Origin: Chitinophagales bacterium
Lineage (GTDB): Bacteria > Bacteroidota > Bacteroidia > Chitinophagales > UBA10324
DNA: 64,000 nucleotides
Direction of reading: 5' to 3'
NCBI GenBank assembly: GCA_019694975.1
Contig: JAIBAY010000005.1
Location: 124,001-188,000 of the forward strand
Part shown: positions 1 to 8,106 of the stretch, in pieces
How positions within the stretch are numbered: the stretch's first letter is position 1
How the letters are laid out: each line of letters starts with the position of its first letter
Notes under the pieces: generated by a model
What the model saw: the letters and a program-made list of their open reading frames with translations, nothing else
What the model was told of the DNA's origin: nothing
The model's database searches: none
Program-made: the position numbers and the translations under genes

Positions 1-425
1 ATCATCGCACTGTTGAATCCCATGGCCAGATCATAGCCTGCTTTGGTATAGAAGTAATTAAGAATGGCAAACATCGCCACCGCTCCTAGCGCAAACGGGC
101 GGAAATGCTTTTGCACCAGTGCAGAAGAAAACTGCGCAGCGCCATAACGGAGTGCTGAATACAACATGAACATATCGAGAAAATTACCAAATCGCCAGAA
201 CCATAAAAGGTAAGGCCCGCCAAAATCAAGTTTGAAAACAAAGCCCCATAAAAATTCCCATGGCACATTGGCACAGATTACTATGACTGGAAATTCAACC
301 GACTTATACACTATTATTTTTCTTACCACTAGAATATAGGTAATAACCCAAAACGTTGCGCCCAGGTAATACATCAACAACTCAAAGAATGTGTAGTTAT
401 CACTGGTGAAAAGGGAGTGTACCAT
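1..425 (-). CDS. Partial polytopic membrane protein, PaxB/Pyr4-like terpene cyclase family (tentative)
   Basis: About 141 codons are visible from an ATG at 425-423; the 3' end lies beyond the left edge. The protein is very hydrophobic and carries a central motif AN-PWEF-WGFVF followed by a W-rich segment and NFLDMFMLY. The next gene (438-1205) has the same pattern, so the two are paralogs in tandem, 12 nt apart. The Asn/Trp/Glu motif in the second membrane segment resembles the fungal PaxB/Pyr4/AndB integral membrane terpene cyclases, where a glutamate in this place is catalytic. That assignment is inference from remembered motifs. The gene is the third in a minus-strand series behind an MpaB-like oxygenase gene. 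The reading frame is certain; the function is not. Confidence 0.6.
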   Translation of the reverse strand, partial: MVHSLFTSDNYTFFELLMYYLGATFWVITYILVVRKIIVYKSVEFPVIVICANVPWEFLWGFVFKLDFGGPYLLWFWRFGNFLDMFMLYSALRYGAAQFSSALVQKHFRPFALGAVAMFAILNYFYTKAGYDLAMGFNSAM

Positions 426-437
426 GGGATGACAGAT

Positions 438-1205
438 TTAATGGGTAAAGTTACCTGAATGCTTAGCTGCAACCGCCTCTTTAGCCTGTCGGAGCCGCAT
501 CATAAATATTAAAACATATGCGACATCCAGTATCAGGACAATAGCGGCAAGCACATGCACATATGCAAAATGCCGGTAGTGCATCCATACGAAGAAATTC
601 ATAAAGAGATCTCCGGTCATTCGCGTCCATGCAGCAGTGAATGAAAAATCGCCCGGGTCGTCATGCGAAATAAACAAGAGAATGTATAGCAGCGACATAA
701 TAACTGTCAACACATATGCTGAAGTGGCTCCGATGCTGGTATCCTGGTGATCAAGCCCAAAGAAATACAAGGTGATACCCCAGCAGAACGTATTAATAAG
801 GAACAATGGTTTCCAATATCTGGCAACGAAGGCAATTTTTGTCTGGCTGTGGCCTTTGGTGAAAACATGATAGAAGATAAAAACATCCATAAAGAACCAG
901 ATCTTGAAACCCCATGCGAAGACAGCTCCCATGTCGGTTGGAAAGATCCAGCCACGCACAAATTCCCAGGCGATGTTGGCGGCAGCCGCCATCATAGGCA
1001 TTTCAATAAAATTTTTTCTGAATGAATTCAGAATGATGTTATAATAAGCCACACACCAGAAAACCGTGCCGGTAAGCACAATCAGCATATCAAGGCCTGA
1101 GTATTTGGACACACTCATATACTTGTCCAGCCAACTCAGGTCATCGTACAAAGCACCATCCTGAAAAAAATCAGTGATAATGGAATTGATGTTAAATAAA
1201 ATCAT
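438..1205 (-). CDS. Seven-helix membrane protein, PaxB/Pyr4-like terpene cyclase family (tentative)
   Basis: 255 aa with about seven hydrophobic segments and few charged residues outside the termini. Visible motifs are ANIAWEF (Glu81) in the second membrane segment, an Asp107 in FFMDVFIFY, and an Asp227 in the last membrane segment (LILDVAYV). In fungal Pyr4 a glutamate in helix 2 and an aspartate near the C-terminus are needed for protonation and cyclisation of epoxy-prenyl substrates; the spacing here is compatible. Length (about 240-255 aa) and topology also fit that family. It lies 28 nt downstream of an MpaB-type oxygenase gene and 12 nt upstream of its own paralog, so one transcript is likely. 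It could instead be an unrelated small membrane protein family, and no bacterial activity can be claimed from sequence alone. Confidence 0.65.
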   Translation of the reverse strand: MILFNINSIITDFFQDGALYDDLSWLDKYMSVSKYSGLDMLIVLTGTVFWCVAYYNIILNSFRKNFIEMPMMAAAANIAWEFVRGWIFPTDMGAVFAWGFKIWFFMDVFIFYHVFTKGHSQTKIAFVARYWKPLFLINTFCWGITLYFFGLDHQDTSIGATSAYVLTVIMSLLYILLFISHDDPGDFSFTAAWTRMTGDLFMNFFVWMHYRHFAYVHVLAAIVLILDVAYVLIFMMRLRQAKEAVAAKHSGNFTH

Positions 1206-1233
1206 TTCGCCCCCTGAAATTTTTTATGCTTTA

Positions 1234-2442
1234 TCATGTTTCTCTTGAAACGTCCGCAATCTTCCAGTCATCGCGCAAAGATGGCGGAATAAAAAAGTAA
1301 ACCTTTTTGCCATCGTTGTAGGTTGTTATGAATCCCTGCATCAGTAATTTAGCGGCTACAGATGCGACCCGGCGCAATATCGGATTCCTGGAAAAGAACC
1401 GCTCGATCAGACGAAAGAACCATTGCAGCTTTCCGGGTAACCTCTCCGCCAGTTTATTTTTAAATTCCCTGATACCAAGGAGATTGCTTATTTCATCACC
1501 AATTAAGAACCGCATCAGGTCTTCTACCACACCATCCATGGTATGAAACGGTATGGTGCTTTCCGTAAACTCTATACATGCTTTGGTAAGCTCCATACCA
1601 TCTGCGGATTTTCCTTTGTTCCGATCCAGTATCTGGTGGCCGAGCGCACGACCTTCATCAGCTGTCTCCGGCACGAGGTCGGAATTAACACCCATGAAAT
1701 GTGCCGCTACACGCCAGCAGAAATAAAATGCTTTTTCATCTTCATCGGAAAGCGAGATGCCTAATGTGATGAGGCCTTCAATGACCAGTGCTGAAAAAGA
1801 CAAGAGTGTACCAGCCATATCCTCCTGGTTAATGGGTTCGCCATACTGTGCACTATCCCATCCACCGGGCCTGTTCTTCAGGAAGTAACGGATGGCAGCA
1901 TGTATCAGCCTGACTTTTTGAGATGAACGGATGCCGCGGCCCTCAGCACTTAGCAAGCCACCGGGTGACATCACATTGATAACATACTGTGATGTTTCCA
2001 TTAATCGCCGTTTCAGCGTGTCGAGCGAACGGATCCTGTCGCTGCCTTGCGCTTCCATCAACCTGCCGGTTTCATACAACACTTTGGCGCCGCGCACACA
2101 GGAATAACATTCCGGCAGCGATTTACAAAGCAGCAGCAGTGCAATTGCAGGACCATTATCGCTATAGACTCTTTCACCTCTCCTGATCAGTTCACGGCCT
2201 TCATCATTATCGGCCCAGGCAGGTAGTTTCGAGGTAGCATTAAAATATTCACTTACTTCTGGCGGCAGTCCATCCGGCACCTGATCGTTATGTATGAGTG
2301 CCATGAAAACATTATTTACGATTGCTTCTTCTCCGTTGCTGATAATTTGCCTGATTACATCATCAGCTACCGGATCCATTACCGACCTGCGGGATTCAAG
2401 GTCAATTCCCTTCCATGAGTTGATATTTGTTGAAACAGTCAT
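1234..2442 (-). CDS. MpaB / latex-clearing-protein family oxygenase
   Basis: 402 aa, soluble and helical, with no signal peptide. It matches the ER-bound oxygenase MpaB / rubber oxygenase Lcp catalytic domain (DUF2236 superfamily). Visible features are a conserved helix with RRLMET (residues 145-150), then RLIHAAIRYF with His181, the candidate axial haem ligand by analogy with Lcp, and GVNSDLVPE (251-259). In characterised members this b-type haem fold cleaves C=C bonds of polyisoprene (Lcp) or of a farnesyl side chain (MpaB). It is the first gene of a minus-strand operon with two putative terpene-cyclase-like membrane proteins, which supports an isoprenoid substrate. The substrate itself cannot be read from the sequence. 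The start is the ATG at 2442; nothing longer is open. Confidence 0.75.
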   Translation of the reverse strand: MTVSTNINSWKGIDLESRRSVMDPVADDVIRQIISNGEEAIVNNVFMALIHNDQVPDGLPPEVSEYFNATSKLPAWADNDEGRELIRRGERVYSDNGPAIALLLLCKSLPECYSCVRGAKVLYETGRLMEAQGSDRIRSLDTLKRRLMETSQYVINVMSPGGLLSAEGRGIRSSQKVRLIHAAIRYFLKNRPGGWDSAQYGEPINQEDMAGTLLSFSALVIEGLITLGISLSDEDEKAFYFCWRVAAHFMGVNSDLVPETADEGRALGHQILDRNKGKSADGMELTKACIEFTESTIPFHTMDGVVEDLMRFLIGDEISNLLGIREFKNKLAERLPGKLQWFFRLIERFFSRNPILRRVASVAAKLLMQGFITTYNDGKKVYFFIPPSLRDDWKIADVSRET

Positions 2443-2754
2443 CGAGACTTCTTTAGAGTGAAAAACATTCTTATTACCTGAACTTCAGTTTCGCGCCGGT
2501 TAAGCTTCATCCGTGATTCAACAAATGAAGTCAATCACTTCAATTCTAATTACGGCCCGCATTAAAATGTATGTCATACGGCCACCATGTTGGTGGAAAG
2601 AAAGGTAGCAAAAGGATTTTATTCACCGCCCAGAAAATAAGCGGTTGCTCCGGAGCGCAAAGTGTTGTGATGAACCATCCATGCCCTGTTGCGTGAATTT
2701 GCCTTATAGGTAAAGCAGATTTTGTTACGCATCTTTACCGCTGTCAAAATCACC
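2443..2754. other. Divergent intergenic region with a CCACCA/TGGTGG dyad
   Basis: 312 bp between the oxygenase gene (minus) and the transporter gene (plus). A perfect 6-bp inverted repeat with a 3-nt spacer lies at 2582-2596. It sits just downstream of a weak minus-strand -7 box, TACCTTTC (2607-2600). A weak plus-strand -7-like box, TGAATTTG, lies at 2694-2701. No small gene was recognised. Confidence 0.4.
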
Positions 2755-5511
2755 ATGAACACTGCGCTCTTACGATTACTGAACATCAAGCCTTCAGAAG
2801 CATGGATGGTGCGCAACCTGTTTTACCTGCAGCTATTTCAGAGCATTGGTATTGCGATGCTGCTCACATCATCCAATACTTTATTCCTTGCGAAGTTTAA
2901 TGTTGATGAATTACCCAAGGTATATGTCCTGTCGGCCCTGGTATTGCTGCTGGTGAATTATATATACGCCAAGCTTGAGCATAAACTACCGATTCAGCGG
3001 CTGATCCTGTACATTCTCATTACCGCATCAGTTTCAATTCTGCTGATTCGTATTTTAATTTATTCTGTTGAATACAACTATGCACCGGTATTGTTACTAA
3101 TCTGGTATCAGGTGATTTATCTTCTGTGCAGTAATTCATTCTGGGGGCTTGCAGCACAGGTTTTCGACGTGAGGGAAAGCAAGCGGACTTTCAGCATTTT
3201 AAGTGCTGGTGATACACCGGCCAAACTGTTAGGATACCTGTCCATAAATGCATTGTCAGGTGTATTTGGGATCAGCAATTTCCTGTTTATTTCCGTGATC
3301 TGTTTCCTGATTTCTTACCTCTTTATGCAACGGATCATCCGGTCGAAGCGGGTCGATTTCGTGAAACTCTCCCATCACGTCGAACATAAAAGCACTGCAA
3401 AGGCTATCCGCCCGCCAGGGCCGGTTGAAATACTGAAAGGCATCTTCGGTAATCAGCTGATTTTGCTGATATCCATCCTGTCGTTCATCGTTGTTGCTTC
3501 CCTGACGGTTATTGATTTCACTTTTTTGAGTGATGTGAAACTCAAATACAAAGATGATAAGACACTGCTGGCCTTCCTTTCGGGATTTTTCGCAATTGGG
3601 AGAGTATTCGCCATTTTGGCAAAAATTACGCTGACAAGCCGCATTGAGCAGAAGTTAGGCATCAAAAAATCACTGCTGATACTGCCTGTTTTGCTTATTT
3701 CCTTTACCATATTTGTACTGATCAGTCAGAAGATGGAAGGTGATTTCACTTTTTACCTGTATGTGTTCGGCAGCATGGTGCTGATTACAGAGGTGCTGAA
3801 ATCGGTTTTACAGGATCCGCTTATCCTCGTTCTCTTTCAGCCATTGCAGCCCTTGCTGCGCCTGAAAGGTCACCTGATCTCAAAAGGTATCCTTGCACCG
3901 CTTGGACTCCTTTCCGCCGGGATCTTCATTTATGCCAGCTTGTACTTCTCGGGAACACTCAATATCACCACTACCTGTTATCTCCTGTTGATTATGTGTG
4001 CCGCCTGGATGCTGGTGGTGTACCTCCTCGACCGTCAGTATATGTTAACCCTGATTGAATCATTGAAGACCGGATTGTTCAGGGGCAACTTCCTGCTGAC
4101 CAATGATGCGGCCATTAAACAAGTGTTGCTGGAAAAAATGAAAAGCCCGCGGCCGCTTGAAGTCATTTATGCTGCAGATACTTTTGAAAAACTCGACAAG
4201 AACGCTATTCATGAATTTGTTCCGGTATTGCTGCAACATGCGCATGATGATGTGAAACGATTTGCATTGCATAAGGTTCATGACCATCGCATGACCGAGG
4301 TTATTCCACAGGTAAAATCCATGCTCGAAGCAGCAGTGCCGGATGCGCTGCGCATTGAATGCCTTATCACACTTTCCGGGCTGGAAGAAGATAATACCGG
4401 CATCCTGTTTAACTATCTTGACCATGACAATGTCAAACTGCAGCAGCAGGCCATGATTGCCCTGTTCACAAGCGGAGATATAAATGCCATTATTGTTGCC
4501 GGCAAGAAACTCATGGACTGGATGCACAGTGAAGATGAACAGTTCAGGGTGCTTGCAGCCTCCACGATCGGCAAAGCTGCTGACAAGAATTTTTATAACT
4601 CGTTATCAAAATTGCTCAATGATGTTTCACCCGCCGTACAAAAAAGGGCAATTGTTGCCGCAGGTGAAATTAAAAGTATCCGACTGATACCCGCAATGAT
4701 GGATAAGCTAAAAGAACCTGCCATGGCAGCTACGGCCATTGGTGCGCTCGCAGCATGCGGCGATGACGTCTTTAAATATTTTCCAGTGCAGGCAAAATTG
4801 ATGCAATTTGAACTTAAGGAAGTGAATCAGTATATCAAAATAGCGGAGCGCATCCCCGGGGAAAAGGCCAAGGAATTTCTGGAGACCTTACTGCTTGCCG
4901 ACGCAAGAGTGAAAACAAGCGTCATCACTGCCCTGAAAGACATGGGCTATGCTGCGCCACGGCATATGACCGGAAGTATTCAGAAAATGGCCATGGCAGA
5001 AATTGACATGGCAACCGGCATCATTGGCTATATCGGTTTGCTTGCAAAAGAAAATGTTACAGGCGTGCTGCGAGATGCACTGATAACAGAACTTAAGACC
5101 TGCGAATCGAACATTTTTTATTTGTTGTCCTTTCTTTTCGACCGAGTCAAACTCTTGCAGGCTGCCGAGAATATTCGTTCCGGGAAAAAGGAACTGCTGG
5201 CAAATGCCATTGAAATCATTGATATCGGCGTATCAAAAAAAATCGGTAGCAGGTTTATTCCGGTAATTGAATATTTACACATGGTGCAACAACCGGATGA
5301 AATAGTAACATCTTCTTCAGCTGAAATGATCGGATTAATTAAAAAGATCATCTCCAATACTCCCATGTTGTTGAGTTCCTGGACCACAGCAGCCGCCATT
5401 TATGTAATGAACCAGATTAATCATGCAGAAAGTGTTGCGTATCTTTCCGCCTATCCGCCAAAGGGTGATTATATTGTTGAGGAAACAAGAAATTTTGTGC
5501 TTGCGAAATGA
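2755..5511 (+). CDS. ADP/ATP-carrier-like (NTT/TLC, MFS-type) transporter fused to HEAT repeats
   Basis: 918 aa from the ATG at 2755; the open frame reaches back to a TTG at 2722, but the ATG starts the usual MNTALLRLLNIKPSE N-terminus. Residues 1 to about 430 form roughly 12 membrane helices with an intracellular loop rich in basic residues, as in bacterial nucleotide-transporter-like proteins. Residues about 440-760 are soluble helical repeats typical of HEAT/armadillo folds (for example around DDVKRFALHKVHDHRMTEV), followed by a less regular helical tail. Chlamydial and Bacteroidota relatives often carry HEAT plus cyclic-nucleotide-binding domains in one chain. Here the latter is a separate gene starting 9 nt downstream. 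Probably a regulated inner-membrane transporter; real nucleotide exchange is unproven. Confidence 0.75.
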   Translation: MNTALLRLLNIKPSEAWMVRNLFYLQLFQSIGIAMLLTSSNTLFLAKFNVDELPKVYVLSALVLLLVNYIYAKLEHKLPIQRLILYILITASVSILLIRILIYSVEYNYAPVLLLIWYQVIYLLCSNSFWGLAAQVFDVRESKRTFSILSAGDTPAKLLGYLSINALSGVFGISNFLFISVICFLISYLFMQRIIRSKRVDFVKLSHHVEHKSTAKAIRPPGPVEILKGIFGNQLILLISILSFIVVASLTVIDFTFLSDVKLKYKDDKTLLAFLSGFFAIGRVFAILAKITLTSRIEQKLGIKKSLLILPVLLISFTIFVLISQKMEGDFTFYLYVFGSMVLITEVLKSVLQDPLILVLFQPLQPLLRLKGHLISKGILAPLGLLSAGIFIYASLYFSGTLNITTTCYLLLIMCAAWMLVVYLLDRQYMLTLIESLKTGLFRGNFLLTNDAAIKQVLLEKMKSPRPLEVIYAADTFEKLDKNAIHEFVPVLLQHAHDDVKRFALHKVHDHRMTEVIPQVKSMLEAAVPDALRIECLITLSGLEEDNTGILFNYLDHDNVKLQQQAMIALFTSGDINAIIVAGKKLMDWMHSEDEQFRVLAASTIGKAADKNFYNSLSKLLNDVSPAVQKRAIVAAGEIKSIRLIPAMMDKLKEPAMAATAIGALAACGDDVFKYFPVQAKLMQFELKEVNQYIKIAERIPGEKAKEFLETLLLADARVKTSVITALKDMGYAAPRHMTGSIQKMAMAEIDMATGIIGYIGLLAKENVTGVLRDALITELKTCESNIFYLLSFLFDRVKLLQAAENIRSGKKELLANAIEIIDIGVSKKIGSRFIPVIEYLHMVQQPDEIVTSSSAEMIGLIKKIISNTPMLLSSWTTAAAIYVMNQINHAESVAYLSAYPPKGDYIVEETRNFVLAK

Positions 5512-5520
5512 CCTTAATAC

Positions 5521-5967
5521 ATGCTGCTGATTGAGAAAGTTCTAATTCTGAAATCGCTGAGTATTTTCCAGGAAACACCGGAGCCCTTGCTGGTAGAGGT
5601 GGCAGCTATTTTGGAAGAATTGGAGCCTGAGGCTGGCACTACGCTGTTCAGGAAGGGAGAAACGGGAAATTGTCTCTATATAATTTACAGGGGCGAAGTG
5701 CGTATTCACAGCAATGAACATACCCTGGCTGTTTTAAAAGAAGGAGAATTTTTTGGTGAGCTGTCGCTGCTGGATACCGAGTCGCGTTCAGCTTCTGCCA
5801 CCACTGTCAATGATTGCTATCTGCTGAAACTTGACCAGGAACCTTTTTACGAACTGATGTCCAACCGCGTGGAAGTAGTAAAAGGGGTCTTAAAAATATT
5901 ATGCAAGCGCCTGCGCGAGCAAAATGAACTGAATACAGAGCTGAAAGCCCGGCTTGGTATTGCATGA
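5521..5967 (+). CDS. Cyclic-nucleotide-binding (CAP_ED) domain protein
   Basis: 148 aa consisting almost only of one cNMP-binding domain. The phosphate-binding cassette is visible as FFGELSLLDTESRSASA, with Gly79-Glu80 and Arg89-Ser90-Ala91 in the places that contact the ribose and cyclic phosphate in CAP and PKA-R. There is no helix-turn-helix after the C-helix, so it is not a CRP-type activator. The gene starts 9 nt after the transporter/HEAT gene and is probably co-transcribed; it is likely a detached regulatory module of that transporter. Its TGA stop abuts the stop of the convergent HD gene in a TGATCA palindrome, leaving no spacer between the genes. Confidence 0.88.
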   Translation: MLLIEKVLILKSLSIFQETPEPLLVEVAAILEELEPEAGTTLFRKGETGNCLYIIYRGEVRIHSNEHTLAVLKEGEFFGELSLLDTESRSASATTVNDCYLLKLDQEPFYELMSNRVEVVKGVLKILCKRLREQNELNTELKARLGIA

Positions 5968-6555
5968 TCAGGGAATTACCGCTTTTTTCAACTCCGTAAG
6001 ATGTTGTGCTTTTAATGCTTCCCGCCTCAGTGCCGAAGATTTTGTATAATAGTGATGCCCTTCCAGGAAACGCACCTGTTTCACATTCCAGTCATCTTCA
6101 TCTTTTACAAAACGGTATGATTTCCATTCCAGGTACAAGGCCTTGCCGGTGGCGAAAAAATCCTCACGGCCGAGGTAATCAAGGTCGGCATCACAAATGA
6201 TTTGTTCGAGGTGGTTCTTGGGAGATTGTGGGAGTTTTGTTGCCGCTATCATACCGTAGATCCGGTTTAACTGATCGCTGCTTACGCCAAATGCCGGAAG
6301 AAATTCTTTTGCAATAAGGCAACTTCGTTCTTCATGATCTTTATAAATAAACAGGAAACCGGTATCGTGAAACAGCGCTGCAATATGCAAGATCAGCAAA
6401 TCTTCAGGGTCAGTCACGTGTTCTTCTGAGGCGATCTGCATGGCTTCTTTCACCACATCTATGGTATGATGAACACCATGATAGGTCAGGCGCGGATCGA
6501 GTCCTCTCCGGAGCTTCTCAATAATGAATGTTTCTATTTTTTTAAGATCAATCAA
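5968..6555 (-). CDS. HD-domain phosphohydrolase
   Basis: 195 aa. The metal-binding HD signature is complete: His29-His30 in YHGVHHT, His63-Asp64 in LFHDTGF, and Asp124 in CDADLDYLGR. HD hydrolases act on nucleotides or cyclic dinucleotides, and substrate choice cannot be read here. The start is a TTG at 6555-6553: no ATG lies nearby, and a consensus -7 box ends only 17 nt upstream, so a short leader fits. Convergent with the cNMP-binding gene, with stop codons directly adjacent. Confidence 0.85.
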   Translation of the reverse strand: MIDLKKIETFIIEKLRRGLDPRLTYHGVHHTIDVVKEAMQIASEEHVTDPEDLLILHIAALFHDTGFLFIYKDHEERSCLIAKEFLPAFGVSSDQLNRIYGMIAATKLPQSPKNHLEQIICDADLDYLGREDFFATGKALYLEWKSYRFVKDEDDWNVKQVRFLEGHHYYTKSSALRREALKAQHLTELKKAVIP

Positions 6556-6571
6556 TCGGATACGATAACAG

Positions 6572-6579
6572 CAAATGTA
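6572..6579 (-). promoter_or_regulatory. Bacteroidota -7 promoter element (TACATTTG) of the HD gene
   Basis: On the minus strand TACATTTG matches TAnnTTTG exactly and is followed by C. It lies 17 nt before the TTG start of the HD gene and supports that start. No clear -33 TTG at the expected spacing. Confidence 0.5.
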
Positions 6580-6740
6580 TTTAAAATCACCACTTTCCTA
6601 TATACGTCTGATTATTTTTTGCCTTTTCATTCTCCATTGCACTTGAAGCCACGGTAACTGCTCAGGAAAACTCCCCTCCCATAACGATCAGGTGAAAACA
6701 AGGATTGCAACAAACATTGCAGTTGGCCATCTGCCATACC

Positions 6741-6781
6741 TTTAAAAATAAAAAATCCCTTTCATGTCAATGAAAAGGATT
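6741..6781 (-). terminator. Intrinsic terminator of the rpsF-rpsR-rplI operon
   Basis: Read on the minus strand, a 12-bp stem with one mismatch (6781-6770 with 6765-6754, loop 4 nt) is followed directly by a T-rich tract, TTTTTTATTTTTAAA. It lies 30 nt after the rplI stop. Confidence 0.8.
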
Positions 6782-6811
6782 CGCAGCTGCGGTGAAGCAA
6801 CATGATTTATC

Positions 6812-7258
6812 TTATTCTGCTACTACATCAAATGCAACTTCTACATTGATGTCCTTATGCAAACTGATATTTGCCTTGTATTCTCCCAACACACTGATTT
6901 CGTCGGGCAAAGTAATTTTTTTGCGATCAACGGAAAGATTGGATTGCTTCTTTATGGCATGCGACAACTGAATAGTGGTAACGCTGCCGAAAATTTTACC
7001 GCTCGTTCCGGTTTTTGCGCCAATCGTATACTTTGTATTCTTCAGCACATCCACCACGCTGTTAATTTGCTTGAGCAGCTTTTCTTCACGGCGTGTCTCC
7101 TGCTTCATTCTTTCCGCCAGCATTTTCTTCTGACTTTCATCGGCTACTACTGCCAGCCGGCGGGGAATAAGGAAATTCCGGGCGAAGCCGGGACGAACTT
7201 TCACGAGTTCATTTTCCCTGCCTAATTTATCGACGTCTTGTAATAAGATTAGTTCCAT
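6812..7258 (-). CDS. rplI: 50S ribosomal protein bL9
   Basis: 148 aa, the normal length of bL9. The N-terminal domain has the family signature LILLQDVDKLGRENELVKV and the following Arg/Pro-rich NFLIPRRLA. A long connecting helix (about 45-75) leads to a C-terminal domain. bL9 binds 23S rRNA at the base of the L1 stalk. Last gene of the S6-S18-L9 operon, 7 nt after rpsR, and followed by a clear terminator. Confidence 0.97.
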   Translation of the reverse strand: MELILLQDVDKLGRENELVKVRPGFARNFLIPRRLAVVADESQKKMLAERMKQETRREEKLLKQINSVVDVLKNTKYTIGAKTGTSGKIFGSVTTIQLSHAIKKQSNLSVDRKKITLPDEISVLGEYKANISLHKDINVEVAFDVVAE

Positions 7259-7265
7259 GATGGGA

Positions 7266-7535
7266 TTACTTTAAAAGGTCAGTAACGTATGGCATCAGTG
7301 CCAACTGCCGGGCACGCTTTATAGCTTCGGCTACTTTACGCTGGTATTTCAGCGAATTGCCACTTAATCGGCGCGGCAACAACTTACCCTGCTCGTTCAC
7401 AAACTTTAAGAGAAATTCTGTCTCCTTATAGTCAATGTACTTTATTCCGTTTTTCTTGAACCGGCAATATTTCTTCTGGCGTTTAACCAGTTTAGGTGCG
7501 GTGAGATATTTAATCTCTTTGTTTCCGCCACCCAT
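7266..7535 (-). CDS. rpsR: 30S ribosomal protein bS18
   Basis: 89 aa from the ATG at 7535-7533, giving MGGGNKEIKYLTAP at the N-terminus as in other Bacteroidota, with KYCRFKKNGIKYIDYK and LPRRLSGNSLKYQRKV as core signatures. The open frame continues upstream (ATG at 7583), but that would overlap rpsF by 38 nt; the chosen start leaves a 10-nt gap. In Bacteroidota bS6, bS18 and bS21 are reported to cover the anti-Shine-Dalgarno tail of 16S rRNA, which fits the lack of Shine-Dalgarno sites in this window. Confidence 0.93.
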   Translation of the reverse strand: MGGGNKEIKYLTAPKLVKRQKKYCRFKKNGIKYIDYKETEFLLKFVNEQGKLLPRRLSGNSLKYQRKVAEAIKRARQLALMPYVTDLLK

Positions 7536-7545
7536 TGATCTACGT

Positions 7546-7935
7546 TTAGGCTTCGGCTGAAACGCTGTTGAGTTCTTTTTCATCTTTTGAGTCCTTCTTT
7601 TTTCCAACTAAACCTTTACGACGACGGTCATTATAATCGATGCCGTACTTGTCCAGTTTTACGGTGAGGAAACGGATGATATTCTCATCCCGTTTGTATT
7701 CCACTTCCAGCCTGCTGACAAGCGTGGAGGGACCTTCAAATTCCATGATATAATAGATACCATTGGATTTGGCCTGGATTGGATATGCCAGCTGCCGAAG
7801 ACCCCAGTTACGTTCTTCAACAATGGTTGCGCCGGCATCAGTTACCGTTTTGGTAATCCTGGCTATCTCCCTCTTCACATCTTCTTCTGAAAGAAGGGGT
7901 GAGAGGATGACTACCGTTTCATAGTGATTAGGCAT
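7546..7935 (-). CDS. rpsF: 30S ribosomal protein bS6
   Basis: 129 aa from the ATG at 7935-7933 (MPNHYETVVILSP). The frame extends back to a TTG at 7971, but that codon lies inside the -7 promoter box. Typical bS6 ferredoxin-like fold with NWGLRQLAYPIQAKSNGIYY and ENIIRFLTVKLDK, then a basic and acidic C-terminal tail. bS6 pairs with bS18 on the 30S platform. First gene of the rpsF-rpsR-rplI operon; no ssb or priB lies between, as is usual in Bacteroidota. Confidence 0.96.
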   Translation of the reverse strand: MPNHYETVVILSPLLSEEDVKREIARITKTVTDAGATIVEERNWGLRQLAYPIQAKSNGIYYIMEFEGPSTLVSRLEVEYKRDENIIRFLTVKLDKYGIDYNDRRRKGLVGKKKDSKDEKELNSVSAEA

Positions 7936-7968
7936 TGGTATGCTAAATGATTTTAAAATTCGGGACGG

Positions 7969-7999
7969 CAAAGATAGCTAATGACATTGGAAAAACAAA
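7969..7999 (-). promoter_or_regulatory. Complete -33/-7 promoter of the rpsF operon
   Basis: On the minus strand TTTG (7999-7996), then 19 nt, then TATCTTTG (7976-7969) followed by C. Both boxes and the spacing match the Bacteroidota sigma-A consensus (TTTG, 19-21 nt, TAnnTTTG). It lies 33 nt upstream of the rpsF ATG, so it rules out the upstream TTG at 7971 as a start. Confidence 0.85.
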
Positions 8000-8106
8000 G
8001 TGAGGGGTAAAATTTGCCAACAGTGCTGTTTCGGGCTGCGCTGCAGTCGTAATTCAGCAGGAGCAATATCAATGAAAAGCCTGTTTATCCACATTGATCC
8101 CTTGCT

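Noticed and set aside
4060..4527. Minus-strand ORF of 155 codons
   Set aside because: Antisense to the HEAT region of the transporter gene; composition is that of a shadow frame.
5968..6555. Possible RelA/SpoT-type (p)ppGpp hydrolase
   Set aside because: Only the general HD metal residues are present; length and flanking motifs do not fit the ppGpp hydrolase family.
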